Of a DNA stretch of 64,000 nucleotides, positions 25,609 through 34,362 are shown piece after piece (within the stretch, counting starts at the first letter, position 1; every line of letters starts with the position of its first letter). The DNA lies in contig DATGUF010000041.1 in assembly GCA_035301485.1 (NCBI GenBank), forward strand, positions 124,001 to 188,000, written 5' to 3'. The notes under the pieces are model-generated. The model was not told the DNA's origin. It did not search any database and saw only the letters and a program-made list of their open reading frames with translations. The translations under genes and the position numbers were made by a program. Source of the stretch: CALEAR01 sp035301485. Lineage in GTDB: Bacteria; Pseudomonadota; Gammaproteobacteria; Pseudomonadales; Alcanivoracaceae.

Positions 25609-26277
25609 ATGTCTGAAGCGCCCTACTACATCGTACCTCCCTGTCACGAGCCGCTCGTTGAACTTTACGTGGATAGCGACCTACTCGTGGTGGATAAACC
25701 TGCGTTTTTACTCTCTGTTCCAGGCCGCGGCCCCGAAAACCGAGATTCAGCCCAGTATCGGCTAGAGCAGCGTTACGATGAAGTGCACGTTGTGCACCGC
25801 TTAGATCTAGACACCTCCGGCATTATGGTTTTCGCTCGGCATCAAACCGCACAACGGCGTTTAAATCGCGCTTTTGCTGAACGACGGGTTGAAAAGACTT
25901 ACTTAGCTGAACTCGATGGCAAACTCTCACCCGACACAGGCTTTATTACCTACCCCATAGCGCCAGATTGGGAACGCCGGCCACGGCAAAAAATTTGCTA
26001 CGAAGAAGGTAAAGCTTCTATTACGCAATACCAAGTAGAGGCATATGATGCCGCGCGTAATGTGACACGGGTTAAATTAGAACCCATTACAGGCCGATCG
26101 CACCAATTACGGCTCCATACCCAGCACATTGGGCACGCCATTATAGGCTGCGACCTCTACGCAAGCCCCGAGGTGTTAGCGAAAAGCCCACGCCTTCAGC
26201 TGCACGCTTATTACCTTGGCTTTAATCATCCTAGTACGGGGCTATGGCAAGATTTTTACGCCCCACTAGCCTTTTAA
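25609..26277 (+). CDS. rluA: Dual-specificity pseudouridine synthase RluA
   Basis: A 222-residue RluA-family enzyme with the catalytic Asp in HRLDLDTSGIMVFAR (about 64-78). It aligns over nearly its whole length with E. coli RluA (219 residues), including LLSVPGR, RPRQKICYEEGK, PITGRSHQLR and the HP...G region. RluA makes pseudouridine 746 in 23S rRNA and 32 in several tRNAs. There is no S4 domain, as expected. The ATG at 25609 has AAGG upstream. It converges with msrA, overlapping it by 12 bases. Confidence 0.9.
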   Translation: MSEAPYYIVPPCHEPLVELYVDSDLLVVDKPAFLLSVPGRGPENRDSAQYRLEQRYDEVHVVHRLDLDTSGIMVFARHQTAQRRLNRAFAERRVEKTYLAELDGKLSPDTGFITYPIAPDWERRPRQKICYEEGKASITQYQVEAYDAARNVTRVKLEPITGRSHQLRLHTQHIGHAIIGCDLYASPEVLAKSPRLQLHAYYLGFNHPSTGLWQDFYAPLAF

Positions 26278-26874
26278 ATGCCCTAACACTCGGCTTTGAT
26301 CCAGTGCCACCCCTGTACCCGCCAAGCCGCAATAACCCATCGGGTTACGCGCTAAATATTGTTGGTGTTCAGGTTCCGCATAGTAAAACTTAGGGGCAGT
26401 GATTATTTCTGTGGTAATAGGCCCTTTACCCACACCGCGTAGCGCCTCTTCAAAGGCCAGTTTGCTTGCTGCTGCCATGTGCTGCTGTTCATCATCGTAG
26501 TAGTAAATACCAGAACGATACTGAGACCCCACATCATTACCTTGGCGCACACCTTGTGTTGGATCGTGCTCTTGCCAAAAAACAGCGAGCAACTCTAAAT
26601 AGCTCACTTCCGCAGGATCAAACCATACCTTAACGGCCTCTGCATGGCCTGTATCCCCCCTGCACACAGCCGCGTAACTCGGGGTATCCGTATGCCCCGC
26701 TGTATAACCTACTGCGGTACACTGCACACCCTCTAACTGCCAAAACCGGCGTTCAGCGCCCCAAAAGCAGCCCATAGCAAACATAGCTTCGCGCCAATGT
26801 GCCGGCTTATCGCCGCCCAAGCTAACGCCTTTCACTAAATGCTCTAACTGCTCAACCTTGTCAATCATTGGCAT
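26266..26874 (-). CDS. msrA: Peptide methionine-S-sulfoxide reductase MsrA
   Basis: Reduces methionine-S-sulfoxide in proteins. The catalytic Cys lies in MFAMGCFWGAERRFW (about 47-61 of the 202-residue product), and the YxxGHTDxPxY and HDPTQG family motifs follow. An N-terminal extension of about 40 residues precedes the catalytic domain, as in E. coli MsrA. I chose the ATG at 26874 with TGGGGA upstream; an in-frame GTG at 26886 is less likely. Its 3' end overlaps the converging rluA gene. Confidence 0.93.
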   Translation of the reverse strand: MPMIDKVEQLEHLVKGVSLGGDKPAHWREAMFAMGCFWGAERRFWQLEGVQCTAVGYTAGHTDTPSYAAVCRGDTGHAEAVKVWFDPAEVSYLELLAVFWQEHDPTQGVRQGNDVGSQYRSGIYYYDDEQQHMAAASKLAFEEALRGVGKGPITTEIITAPKFYYAEPEHQQYLARNPMGYCGLAGTGVALDQSRVLGHLKG

Positions 26875-27023
26875 AATTTTCCCCACTGGATAAAAACCTA
26901 AAGATATTGCTAGAGTGCTAAGATTGCTTAAGTGACAGCCATAACGTTAAAGCAAACCGTACATTATCATCTCTACAGTGCTATAAAGCTGTTTGATAAC
27001 TTAACACAACGTAAGGGTTCATT

Positions 27024-28685
27024 GTGAGTTTACTGGATACAGGTAAAGATCTACGCCGCGCGAATACGCTCGTAACAATATTACTCAAATACGGCCTCGC
27101 CGACATTGTACGCCGCATTGGTCTCGCCCCATTATTAGAACAAGCGGGCCGCCTCATGCGCCAACCGATGAACCGTGATTTACTCCGTATGTCGCCACCA
27201 GAGCGGTTACGTGCGGCTCTGGAGGAAATGGGCCCCACTTTCGTTAAACTTGGCCAAATACTAGCCACACGTGTGGACCTATTCCCCCAGGAATGGATCG
27301 CTGAATTTGAGCAATTACAAGATAATGCCCCTGCTATTCCTTATAAAGACATCGAACCTTTAATTGTTCGAGCACTAGGTAAAGACCCTAAAAAATACTT
27401 CCGCACCATTGATCAAACCCCTTTAGGTGTAGCTTCTATAGGGCAAGTACACAAAGCCGTTACCTATAAGGGTGAAGCAGTGGTGCTCAAAGTACGCAAA
27501 CCGGGCATCCGCCAACAGATCGACTCTGACATGCGCCTCCTTAAGCATCTCGCTCGTTTAGCCATTGATAATTCGGTGGAAATTCGTCGTTATCGGCCGC
27601 TCGATTTAGTACGGGAATTCGAGCGCTCGCTCAATAGAGAAATGGATTTCACCATTGAAGCACGCAGTGCGGATCGCATTCGGAAAAACTTACGCAAGGT
27701 AGATTGGATCAAAATTCCAAAAATTTACTGGCAATGGACAAGCAGTTCACTGTGCGTACAAGAGCTTATTGAAGGTATTCCTGCCCGCGACTTAGATAAA
27801 CTTGATGCTGCAGGGGTAGATCGAAAACTTATCGCTGAGCGCGGCGCTATCGCTGCATGGAAAATGGCTTTAGAAGATGGTTTTTTCCACGCCGATCCAC
27901 ACCCAGGCAATTTCCTGATTCTCCCGGGCAACCGCATTGGCATGTTAGATTTTGGCATGGTGGGCAAGCTTTCATCTAGCCGTAAAGAGCAAATGGTACA
28001 AATCGTTAAGGCTGTTGTAACGCAAGATGGGGCCGGCTGTGCTGCAGTGCTAGGTACTTGGTCCGACGGCCAAATGGTTAAATATGAATCTTTAGGCTCA
28101 GACATCGACGATATTATTGGCCAATATTACGGCACGCCCTTGGCTGAGCTCGATGTCACCGGGTTATTAAATGATATTACCGCCCTGTTGCGGAACCATA
28201 ATCTTATTTTGCCCTCTGATATAGCGTTGCTCTTAAAAGCAATCATTACGTTAGAGGGCTTTGGCCGCCTAATGTATCCTGATTTCGATGTGATGGTGGC
28301 GGCTGAACCACTTGTCAAAAAAATGGTGCGCGATCGCTATAGCCCAAGGCGCTTGGCTAAAAATTTAAGTATTAGAGCTTTGGGCGTTGTAGATAAACTT
28401 TATGAGCAGCCCACTAGCGCCACGCCGATGATGCAAGAGCAAAACACCATTGATGCTCGGCACATGGAACGCCTCATTAGGCAGATAGAAAGGTCGCAAT
28501 ACCGGCAAGTACAAGCTTTAATTGTTTGTACCACCGCTTTGGTTGGCGCTATCCTTATTGGAACCCGTGTTCCCCCTACTGTGTGGGACATCTCTATACT
28601 TGGAGTGTTGTTGTTATTAGGAAGCAGCACTTTTGGTTTTTGGCTAATGATAATATCACGCCGTTATTTGCGTGAATGGGAGTAG
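27024..28685 (+). CDS. AarF/ABC1/UbiB-type protein kinase-like protein
   Basis: A 553-residue ABC1-family atypical kinase. The KxGQ motif (FVKLGQILATR, about 75-85), the invariant Lys in VVLKVRKPG, the FFHADPHPGN catalytic loop and the LDFGMVG metal loop are all present. Two C-terminal membrane helices (about 490-545) anchor it. The true UbiB supports ubiquinone synthesis; this protein differs from E. coli UbiB in its N-terminal part and is not beside ubiE/ubiJ, so it may be a second family member. The start is GTG with AAGGG upstream. An M48 protease gene follows by four bases. Confidence 0.85.
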   Translation: MSLLDTGKDLRRANTLVTILLKYGLADIVRRIGLAPLLEQAGRLMRQPMNRDLLRMSPPERLRAALEEMGPTFVKLGQILATRVDLFPQEWIAEFEQLQDNAPAIPYKDIEPLIVRALGKDPKKYFRTIDQTPLGVASIGQVHKAVTYKGEAVVLKVRKPGIRQQIDSDMRLLKHLARLAIDNSVEIRRYRPLDLVREFERSLNREMDFTIEARSADRIRKNLRKVDWIKIPKIYWQWTSSSLCVQELIEGIPARDLDKLDAAGVDRKLIAERGAIAAWKMALEDGFFHADPHPGNFLILPGNRIGMLDFGMVGKLSSSRKEQMVQIVKAVVTQDGAGCAAVLGTWSDGQMVKYESLGSDIDDIIGQYYGTPLAELDVTGLLNDITALLRNHNLILPSDIALLLKAIITLEGFGRLMYPDFDVMVAAEPLVKKMVRDRYSPRRLAKNLSIRALGVVDKLYEQPTSATPMMQEQNTIDARHMERLIRQIERSQYRQVQALIVCTTALVGAILIGTRVPPTVWDISILGVLLLLGSSTFGFWLMIISRRYLREWE

Positions 28686-28689
28686 CAAA

Positions 28690-29487
28690 ATGGGTTTTTC
28701 AACCTATGTTAAAAAAATTTCAGCCACCACTTTAGTGGCGTTAACTGTGGCCGCTTGTGCTGTATCACCAACAGGACGGCATCAGTTTTTGGCCTTGTCC
28801 CCAGCAGAACTAGACCAAATGGGCGAAGCGGCTTACCAAAAAATTAAAAGTGAAACACCCATTAGCAACAATGCCAAACAAAAGCGTTATATCCAGTGCA
28901 TCGCAAATAATGTCACAGCCGTCTCAGGCAGCAACGACAACTGGGAGACCACGCTTTTTGAAGATAAGAGTGTTAACGCCTTCGCTTTGCCTGGTGGAAA
29001 AATAGGGATTTACACTGGTTTACTCAATGTTGCCACTAACCAACATCAAGTAGCTGCAGTAATGGGCCACGAAGTAGGCCACGTGATTGCACAGCACTCA
29101 AACGAGCGCATGTCTATTGAATACGCTTCGCAAAGCGGCCTACAAATTGTTTCTTCCATACTAGGTGGTAATGGGGGCAGCAGTGAGGCTCTAGTTGGTT
29201 TACTCGGCGTAGGGGCTCAATTTGGCGTATCCTTGCCCTTTAGCCGCAAACACGAAACAGAAGCAGACATTATTGGCTTAGAACTAATGGCGAAAGCAGG
29301 TTTTGACCCACGCGAAAGCGTGAAACTATGGCAGAACATGGCAAAAGCCGGTGGCTCTGGCGGGCCAGAATTTATGTCTACTCACCCAGGCCACGAAACA
29401 CGGATTAGAAACCTACAGCAACACATCCCTAAAGTGATGCCGTTATATGAGCAAGCTAAGGCACAAGGCCGCCGCCCACAGTGCTAA
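28690..29487 (+). CDS. M48-family zinc metalloprotease lipoprotein
   Basis: A 265-residue envelope protease. Its signal peptide ends in a lipobox (VAAC, Cys23). The zinc motif is HEVGH at 127-131, with the third ligand in HETEADIIGLELM. This is the small LoiP/YcaL-like single-domain form, without the TPR domain of BepA. Such proteins help clear misfolded outer-membrane proteins. The ATG at 28690 has GGGAG upstream; an in-frame GTG at 28672 lies inside the kinase gene. The gene starts four bases after the kinase stop, so the two are co-transcribed. Confidence 0.88.
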   Translation: MGFSTYVKKISATTLVALTVAACAVSPTGRHQFLALSPAELDQMGEAAYQKIKSETPISNNAKQKRYIQCIANNVTAVSGSNDNWETTLFEDKSVNAFALPGGKIGIYTGLLNVATNQHQVAAVMGHEVGHVIAQHSNERMSIEYASQSGLQIVSSILGGNGGSSEALVGLLGVGAQFGVSLPFSRKHETEADIIGLELMAKAGFDPRESVKLWQNMAKAGGSGGPEFMSTHPGHETRIRNLQQHIPKVMPLYEQAKAQGRRPQC

Positions 29488-29491
29488 AAAA

Positions 29492-29526
29492 TTAACCCCA
29501 AAAAGTAAGTAACTTTTTGGGGTTAA
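29492..29526. terminator. Bidirectional terminator
   Basis: Arms at 29492-29506 and 29512-29526 pair perfectly over 15 bases around a five-base loop. The stem core is ACCCCAAAAAGT and its complement. It lies between the converging M48 protease gene and nfuA and can serve both. Almost the same stem core recurs at 53838-53873. Confidence 0.85.
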
Positions 29527-29555
29527 ATTAATGAAATTTAAGGCGTATCTATACG

Positions 29556-30146
29556 TTAGTAGTAAGCGTTCTCTGTGACAGAGTGGTCGGTACTATCTTT
29601 CACACCTTTAAGTTCTGGCAGCTTTTCTAGTAACGCTTTTTCTACGCCATGGCGCAACGTCACTTCAACAGCCGCACAACCTTGGCAACCACCACCAAAT
29701 TCTAATACCGCAACATTATCGTCACTTAATTCGAGCAACTGCACGCTGCCGCCATGGGAAGCTAATTGCGGGTTGATCTCGCTGTATAATATATGGTGGA
29801 TTTTTTCCTCTAGGGTTGCATCGGGGCCAATATCTGGCACACGCGATTTAGGGGCGCGGAAACTAAGCTGGCCACCCATACTGTCTTTCTTGAAATCGAT
29901 AACGGCATCTTCTAAGTAGGGTAAGCTTTTGCCTTCAATCCAAGCATGAAAACCTTCATACTCAAATTTTTTATCCCCTTCTTCCTCTTCACCGGCGGGG
30001 CAAAAAGCCATACAGCACTCTGCATAAGGCGTACCGGGGCGTTCAACAAAAATACGCACACCAATGCCCTCTGTATTTTGTTTTGCTAACAGATCACGCA
30101 GGTACTCCTGCGCATTTGCTGTAACAGTGATAGTATTTGATGTCAT
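29556..30146 (-). CDS. nfuA: Fe-S biogenesis protein NfuA
   Basis: A 196-residue iron-sulfur carrier. The N-terminal part is the degenerate A-type scaffold domain (about 1-100) and the C-terminal part is a Nfu domain with the cluster-binding C-x2-C in GGGCQGCAAVEVTL. NfuA carries [4Fe-4S] clusters to targets such as aconitase and lipoyl synthase under stress or iron limitation. It has an AGGAT ribosome site, appears monocistronic, and ends at a bidirectional terminator. Confidence 0.95.
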   Translation of the reverse strand: MTSNTITVTANAQEYLRDLLAKQNTEGIGVRIFVERPGTPYAECCMAFCPAGEEEEGDKKFEYEGFHAWIEGKSLPYLEDAVIDFKKDSMGGQLSFRAPKSRVPDIGPDATLEEKIHHILYSEINPQLASHGGSVQLLELSDDNVAVLEFGGGCQGCAAVEVTLRHGVEKALLEKLPELKGVKDSTDHSVTENAYY

Positions 30147-30268
30147 ATTGATCCTAACTAATATCCGAGTATTTCACTCAAGTATACACTGTTTCCAGTG
30201 CCAAGGTAAAAGCTAATATTTAATTTTGTTACGCGCTGCATAACGCTGCTGCGACAAACAACTTTTCC

Positions 30269-31147
30269 TTACTGTCGGCCATAAAATGCTTCTATGGCGG
30301 TAAGCACAGGCACCACTTCTTCCATATGTAAATGATGCCCACCTTCTAGCATCACTACTTCCACTTGGTTTAAATAACCAAGCCGTTGGCTCAAATCTCT
30401 TGCACCCGCAATACCCTGCTTCGCACCAATAAACAAACTGTCACACTGCACATTTTGCGAAAACTCTTTCACCTGCTGCTCAGAAAACCGTAGTGCCGAT
30501 GTGAAACGTAAGCGTTGGTCTGCACGCCAAGTCCATCCTTGTGCATCAAAGTACATGCCACGCTCACAAAGGAAGCGCGCTGCGCTATGCGTAACAGGGA
30601 AAACCCCCTTCATGCGCGCCGCCACTGCTTCATCGAACGTAGCGTAATAAGGTGGCTTTTTACCTGTTCGCTTATCCACATCCATAACGGCTTTTTTTAG
30701 CGTACTAGCTAGCTCACCTTCCGCAGTAATTTGCGGCCCCATGGCATCAATCATCACAAGTTCTGTCACTTTCTCTGGGAAAGTGGCGGCAACGAGCAAG
30801 CAAACCGCTGCCCCCATGGAATGGCCAAGTAGTGAAAATCGCTCCCATTGCATATGTTTGGCGGCAAATACAACATCCTGCACATGATTCACAAAATGCA
30901 GCATTTCACCGTGTGGAAAATGCTCAGACAAACCGTGACCACAAAAATCCAACGCGAGCACAGGCCTGTTACCCAAAAGCGTTTTATCCGCCTTCGCTTG
31001 TTCCATTAAAGGCAAGAAAGAATGAGCATTGTCGAGCCAGCCGTGTAACGCAATGATAGGCGTACCTTCTCCGGGCCAATATAGGCCGCTCAGATAGCGC
31101 TCCATTACTGGAACACGAATTTCAACAGGCCTATTTTGCATACTCAT
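30269..31147 (-). CDS. Alpha/beta hydrolase
   Basis: A 292-residue alpha/beta hydrolase. The nucleophile elbow is GHSMG (about residues 98-102) and the oxyanion strand is IALHGWLDNAHSF. The acid lies near the FIGAKQG region and the final His in GGHHLHME. It looks like the esterase/serine-hydrolase group common in gammaproteobacteria; the substrate is unknown. I chose the ATG at 31147, which overlaps the stop of the upstream hydrolase gene as ATGA. An in-frame start at 31159 would extend further into it. The two hydrolases are coupled but clearly different in sequence. Confidence 0.85.
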   Translation of the reverse strand: MSMQNRPVEIRVPVMERYLSGLYWPGEGTPIIALHGWLDNAHSFLPLMEQAKADKTLLGNRPVLALDFCGHGLSEHFPHGEMLHFVNHVQDVVFAAKHMQWERFSLLGHSMGAAVCLLVAATFPEKVTELVMIDAMGPQITAEGELASTLKKAVMDVDKRTGKKPPYYATFDEAVAARMKGVFPVTHSAARFLCERGMYFDAQGWTWRADQRLRFTSALRFSEQQVKEFSQNVQCDSLFIGAKQGIAGARDLSQRLGYLNQVEVVMLEGGHHLHMEEVVPVLTAIEAFYGRQ

Positions 31148-31926
31148 TGCTGCAACCATTTTATAATCATGCCGTAAGCCTCAGCAGGGTTTTCCAAAGG
31201 GAACATATGCGTTCCTGGCGCAAAAAGATGTGCCATTTTATGGTATTTACAGTGACGAGCAGAAGCTTTGTGAAATAAATCTTCTGAGTTAGCGCCGCTT
31301 ACTAATAAGCCTGGCACCTGCAATCTAGGCCTGCCCATAACTGAGGGTGGCCCCGACCTAAATATTTCAACTTCCACTTCACGCAAAAAACGTAATTGAT
31401 AGCCTCCGTCTTCAGCTTCTTCAAGGCCAGCCGCTAAATAATCTTGCAAACAGCGTGGATCGAACAGTTGGAAGAAACGTCGACGGCTAAAATAACCTTC
31501 TACTTGCTCCCAGTTTTCCCAATGTATACGGCGTGTTTTACTAAGCCCAGCTGGAGTGAGCTTATCGCTTAAACCAATGGCCATACCAATGCGCATGGGA
31601 ATGCTTAGCCATCCATTTACCAACGGTGGATCCAACATAACAACTTTATCGAACCATTCTGGTTTGCGTCGCGCTAAACCAAACATCACCACTCCACCTA
31701 AAGAATGGCCCATACCCACGAAAGGCTTAGGTAATGGCGCAAGCTCCTGCTCTAATTCATCAATTAAATTAGTCCAGCCTTTGTTTACTGGAAATTTGGG
31801 TGAATGCCCAAGCTTATCAATAGCATGCACATGATAGTGCTCTTCGAAGGGCGCCAAAAAAGTTTTATAGCTACCACCAGGAAACCCATTGGCATGGCTA
31901 AAAACTAAAGTTGGTTTATCTAACAT
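31144..31926 (-). CDS. Alpha/beta hydrolase
   Basis: A 260-residue alpha/beta hydrolase. LVFSHANGFPGGSYKTFLAP near the N-terminus replaces the usual HG motif with SHANGFP. The nucleophile is in GMGHSLGGVVMFG and the final His in FAPGTHMFPLENP. The HANGFP signature is shared by a subfamily seen in Pseudomonas and relatives, often annotated only as hydrolase. It has a GGAG ribosome site, diverges from xthA, and is coupled by a four-base overlap to the next hydrolase gene. Confidence 0.85.
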   Translation of the reverse strand: MLDKPTLVFSHANGFPGGSYKTFLAPFEEHYHVHAIDKLGHSPKFPVNKGWTNLIDELEQELAPLPKPFVGMGHSLGGVVMFGLARRKPEWFDKVVMLDPPLVNGWLSIPMRIGMAIGLSDKLTPAGLSKTRRIHWENWEQVEGYFSRRRFFQLFDPRCLQDYLAAGLEEAEDGGYQLRFLREVEVEIFRSGPPSVMGRPRLQVPGLLVSGANSEDLFHKASARHCKYHKMAHLFAPGTHMFPLENPAEAYGMIIKWLQQ

Positions 31927-32068
31927 ATTTTCTCCAGCGTATAGCCTTTCTGTTATATAAAGCTAAAACCACGGCGTACCATACTGCAAAAAAAGCCTAA
32001 ATACACTTTTATAGCCACTGCAATTTTGCTTCCCTCATGTACAATGTTCGCCTTATGTGGAGGATAAA

Positions 32069-32884
32069 ATGAAACTGGTATCTTTTAACGTTAATGGGAT
32101 TCGGGCCCGTCTACATCAAATTGAAGCCCTTATTAAAGATCACGCCCCCGATGTGATTGGTTTACAGGAAATCAAAGTTCATAATGATCTATTTCCCGTG
32201 GAAGCCATTGAAGAAATGGGCTATCACGCCTATTACCACGGGCAAAAAGCACATTACGGCGTGGCGTTTCTTACCAAGCACCCCCTTGATCACGTTGAGA
32301 TGGGGTTCCCTGATGACGCTGAAGATGCTCAAAAACGCATGATTATTGGCACTCTAAAAGATGCGAAAGGCGACACAGTCACAGTGCTCAACGGCTATTT
32401 CCCGCAAGGCGAGAACCGCGAGCATCCGTGGAAGTTTCCTGATAAAAAGAAATTTTACGAAGACCTGCAAGATTATCTAAACAACAGGTTGGCCGCCAGC
32501 GAAAAAGTAGTGGTAATGGGCGATTTCAATATCGCCGGTGAAGACATTGATATTGGTATTGGTGAGCCAAACCGTAAACGTTGGTTGCGCGAAGGCAAAA
32601 CCAGCTTTCTACCGGAAGAGCGTGAATGGTACCAGCGCTTATTAGGATGGGGGCTACAAGACACCTATCGGATTATTCATCCCGAGCGCGACGACCACTT
32701 TAGCTGGTTTGATTACCGCTCTCGTGGCTTCAACCGAGACCCTAAGCGTGGTTTACGCATTGATACAGTGCTTGCTACACAGCCACTGATTGATGTGTTA
32801 ACCGGTGCAGATATTGATTACGATATTCGCGCCATGGAAAAACCTTCAGACCACTGCCCTGTTTGGGCCACTTTTGATGCTTAA
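32069..32884 (+). CDS. xthA: Exodeoxyribonuclease III (XthA)
   Basis: A 271-residue AP endonuclease / 3'-5' exonuclease for base excision repair. Family motifs occur in order: KLVSFNVNGIRARL, GLQEIKV with the metal-binding Glu, GDFNIAGEDIDIG, RKRWLREGKTSFLPEEREW, FSWFDYRSRGF, and the final SDHCPVWATF with the catalytic Asp-His. It is close to E. coli XthA. The ATG at 32069 has a perfect GGAGGA upstream. Its last codons overlap the start of the following membrane protein by eight bases. Confidence 0.95.
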   Translation: MKLVSFNVNGIRARLHQIEALIKDHAPDVIGLQEIKVHNDLFPVEAIEEMGYHAYYHGQKAHYGVAFLTKHPLDHVEMGFPDDAEDAQKRMIIGTLKDAKGDTVTVLNGYFPQGENREHPWKFPDKKKFYEDLQDYLNNRLAASEKVVVMGDFNIAGEDIDIGIGEPNRKRWLREGKTSFLPEEREWYQRLLGWGLQDTYRIIHPERDDHFSWFDYRSRGFNRDPKRGLRIDTVLATQPLIDVLTGADIDYDIRAMEKPSDHCPVWATFDA

Positions 32885-33902
32885 GCAAGCACAAGAAGGC
32901 TTCCGACGCCTTAACCAGCGGTCTATCCTAGACCGCTTGGGTTTCACTATTGACGTGGCGATGATCATTTTGGTTATCGCCAACCTCAGCCTCATTGTGT
33001 TTGACTGGCTGTTTGCCGCTTCACCTATCAATGAATTCTTGGCGTACTTTTTACCCGCATTTCATGGTTTCTATGATCAGCACATCCACCAAGATTTCAT
33101 CAGCTACGATTTGATTTTTGTTGCTATTTACTTAACAGAATTCTTTATTCGCTGGGGAGTGGCCATCGCAAGAAAAACTCACCACCGTTGGTTTTTCTTT
33201 CCCTTTGTGCACTGGTACGACGTTTTAGGCTGTATACCAGTGGGGAGTTTCCGTTGGCTCAGGGTCTTGCGTATTATCACGCTGCTACACCGTATGCAGC
33301 GCATGGAAATCATTGACCTTACTAATACTTATTTAGGGCGCACTTTTAATAAGTATTACAGCATTATCGTCGAAGAAATTTCAGACCGCGTAGTTATAAA
33401 CGTTTTACAAGGCGCAAAGCGAGAAATAGCAGATGGTTCTCCGCTTTTACACCGCATTGACAGTAAAGTTATTCAACCTCGCAAGAGTTATTTCATCGAT
33501 GCTGTGGCTGAAAAAATCATCGATGCAAGCAACAACACCCATGCCATTTATCGTCAACAGTTAGGGCATTATCTTTCTGAATTAGTAGACCGCAGCTTAA
33601 CCAACACCAAGCAGGGTTCTCGCTTAGCTTCCATCCCTATTGCAGGGAACCGTGTACGGTTGCGCATCGCTCATACTGTAGAAGAAATAAGTACGGTATT
33701 ATTAGATCAACTTATTGAAGACTTAAATGATCCCAAAAGCCGGCCTGTGATAGAAAAAATCATCTTAGATATTATCGAACAAGTTTCGCCGGAAGGTGAA
33801 GAGCTCAATACTTTTATCCAGCAAAGCCTACAAGAGGTGCTTGATGAAGTCATAACACAGGTATCAATAAAACGTTGGAAAGAACAATTCGAAGATGATT
33901 AG
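32877..33902 (+). CDS. Voltage-sensor-like membrane protein without a pore
   Basis: A 341-residue protein whose first 145 residues resemble the S1-S4 voltage sensor of cation channels. S1 is about 22-46. S2 is about 76-98 with E88 and R92 (YDLIFVAIYLTEFFIRW). S3 is about 108-122 with WYDVLGCIP, and S4 is 126-142 with arginines at 126, 129, 132, 139 and 142. No S5-S6 helices or selectivity filter follow. The last 195 residues are charged, helical and free of membrane segments. The start overlaps the xthA stop by eight bases and lacks its own ribosome site, so translation is probably coupled. Function unknown. Confidence 0.78.
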   Translation: MLKQAQEGFRRLNQRSILDRLGFTIDVAMIILVIANLSLIVFDWLFAASPINEFLAYFLPAFHGFYDQHIHQDFISYDLIFVAIYLTEFFIRWGVAIARKTHHRWFFFPFVHWYDVLGCIPVGSFRWLRVLRIITLLHRMQRMEIIDLTNTYLGRTFNKYYSIIVEEISDRVVINVLQGAKREIADGSPLLHRIDSKVIQPRKSYFIDAVAEKIIDASNNTHAIYRQQLGHYLSELVDRSLTNTKQGSRLASIPIAGNRVRLRIAHTVEEISTVLLDQLIEDLNDPKSRPVIEKIILDIIEQVSPEGEELNTFIQQSLQEVLDEVITQVSIKRWKEQFEDD

Positions 33903-34360
33903 GGCTGCTTTAACCACTTAAGCTGCCCACTACCTATTTCTGTGCTGTCGGCTTCGATACAAGCGACTGTGGCAACAGACATACCAACACCGGCCCCAAC
34001 TCCCTGTGTCCACTGCCCCACCAAATTCCCCACGAGGGGCATATGGCTAACTAGCAGCACACCTTCTTCCGCAACGTCACGGCCTAACCAATCAAGCACT
34101 TCACTCACCGAGGCATCGGGCGTAATTAAGGGATGCGTCTCCACCGCCAAGCCGCCTATTACCTCGGCAATAATAGCGGCTGTTTGCTGAGCTCTAACGT
34201 ATGGGCTAGCAATAATCCGAGTGGGTAGCACACCCTGCTCGCGTAATTGCCGCCAAAACTCACGCACCTCAGCGCTGCCTCGCTCTGTTAAGGCCCTTTG
34301 AGCATCACTTGCGGCATAAGCTTCGGCCTCGCCATGGCGTGAAACATACCAAGTTTTCAT
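33899..34360 (-). CDS. sixA: Phosphohistidine phosphatase SixA
   Basis: A 153-residue histidine phosphatase. The catalytic RHG motif is at residues 8-10 (YVSRHGEAE), followed by ALTERG; the second Arg is in SPYVRAQQTA and the second His in VSHMPLVG. SixA removes phosphate from phosphohistidine proteins such as ArcB or the nitrogen PTS protein NPr. The gene starts two bases after the gpsA stop and is co-transcribed with it. Its end overlaps the converging voltage-sensor-like gene by four bases. Confidence 0.9.
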   Translation of the reverse strand: MKTWYVSRHGEAEAYAASDAQRALTERGSAEVREFWRQLREQGVLPTRIIASPYVRAQQTAAIIAEVIGGLAVETHPLITPDASVSEVLDWLGRDVAEEGVLLVSHMPLVGNLVGQWTQGVGAGVGMSVATVACIEADSTEIGSGQLKWLKQP

Positions 34361-34362
34361 CT

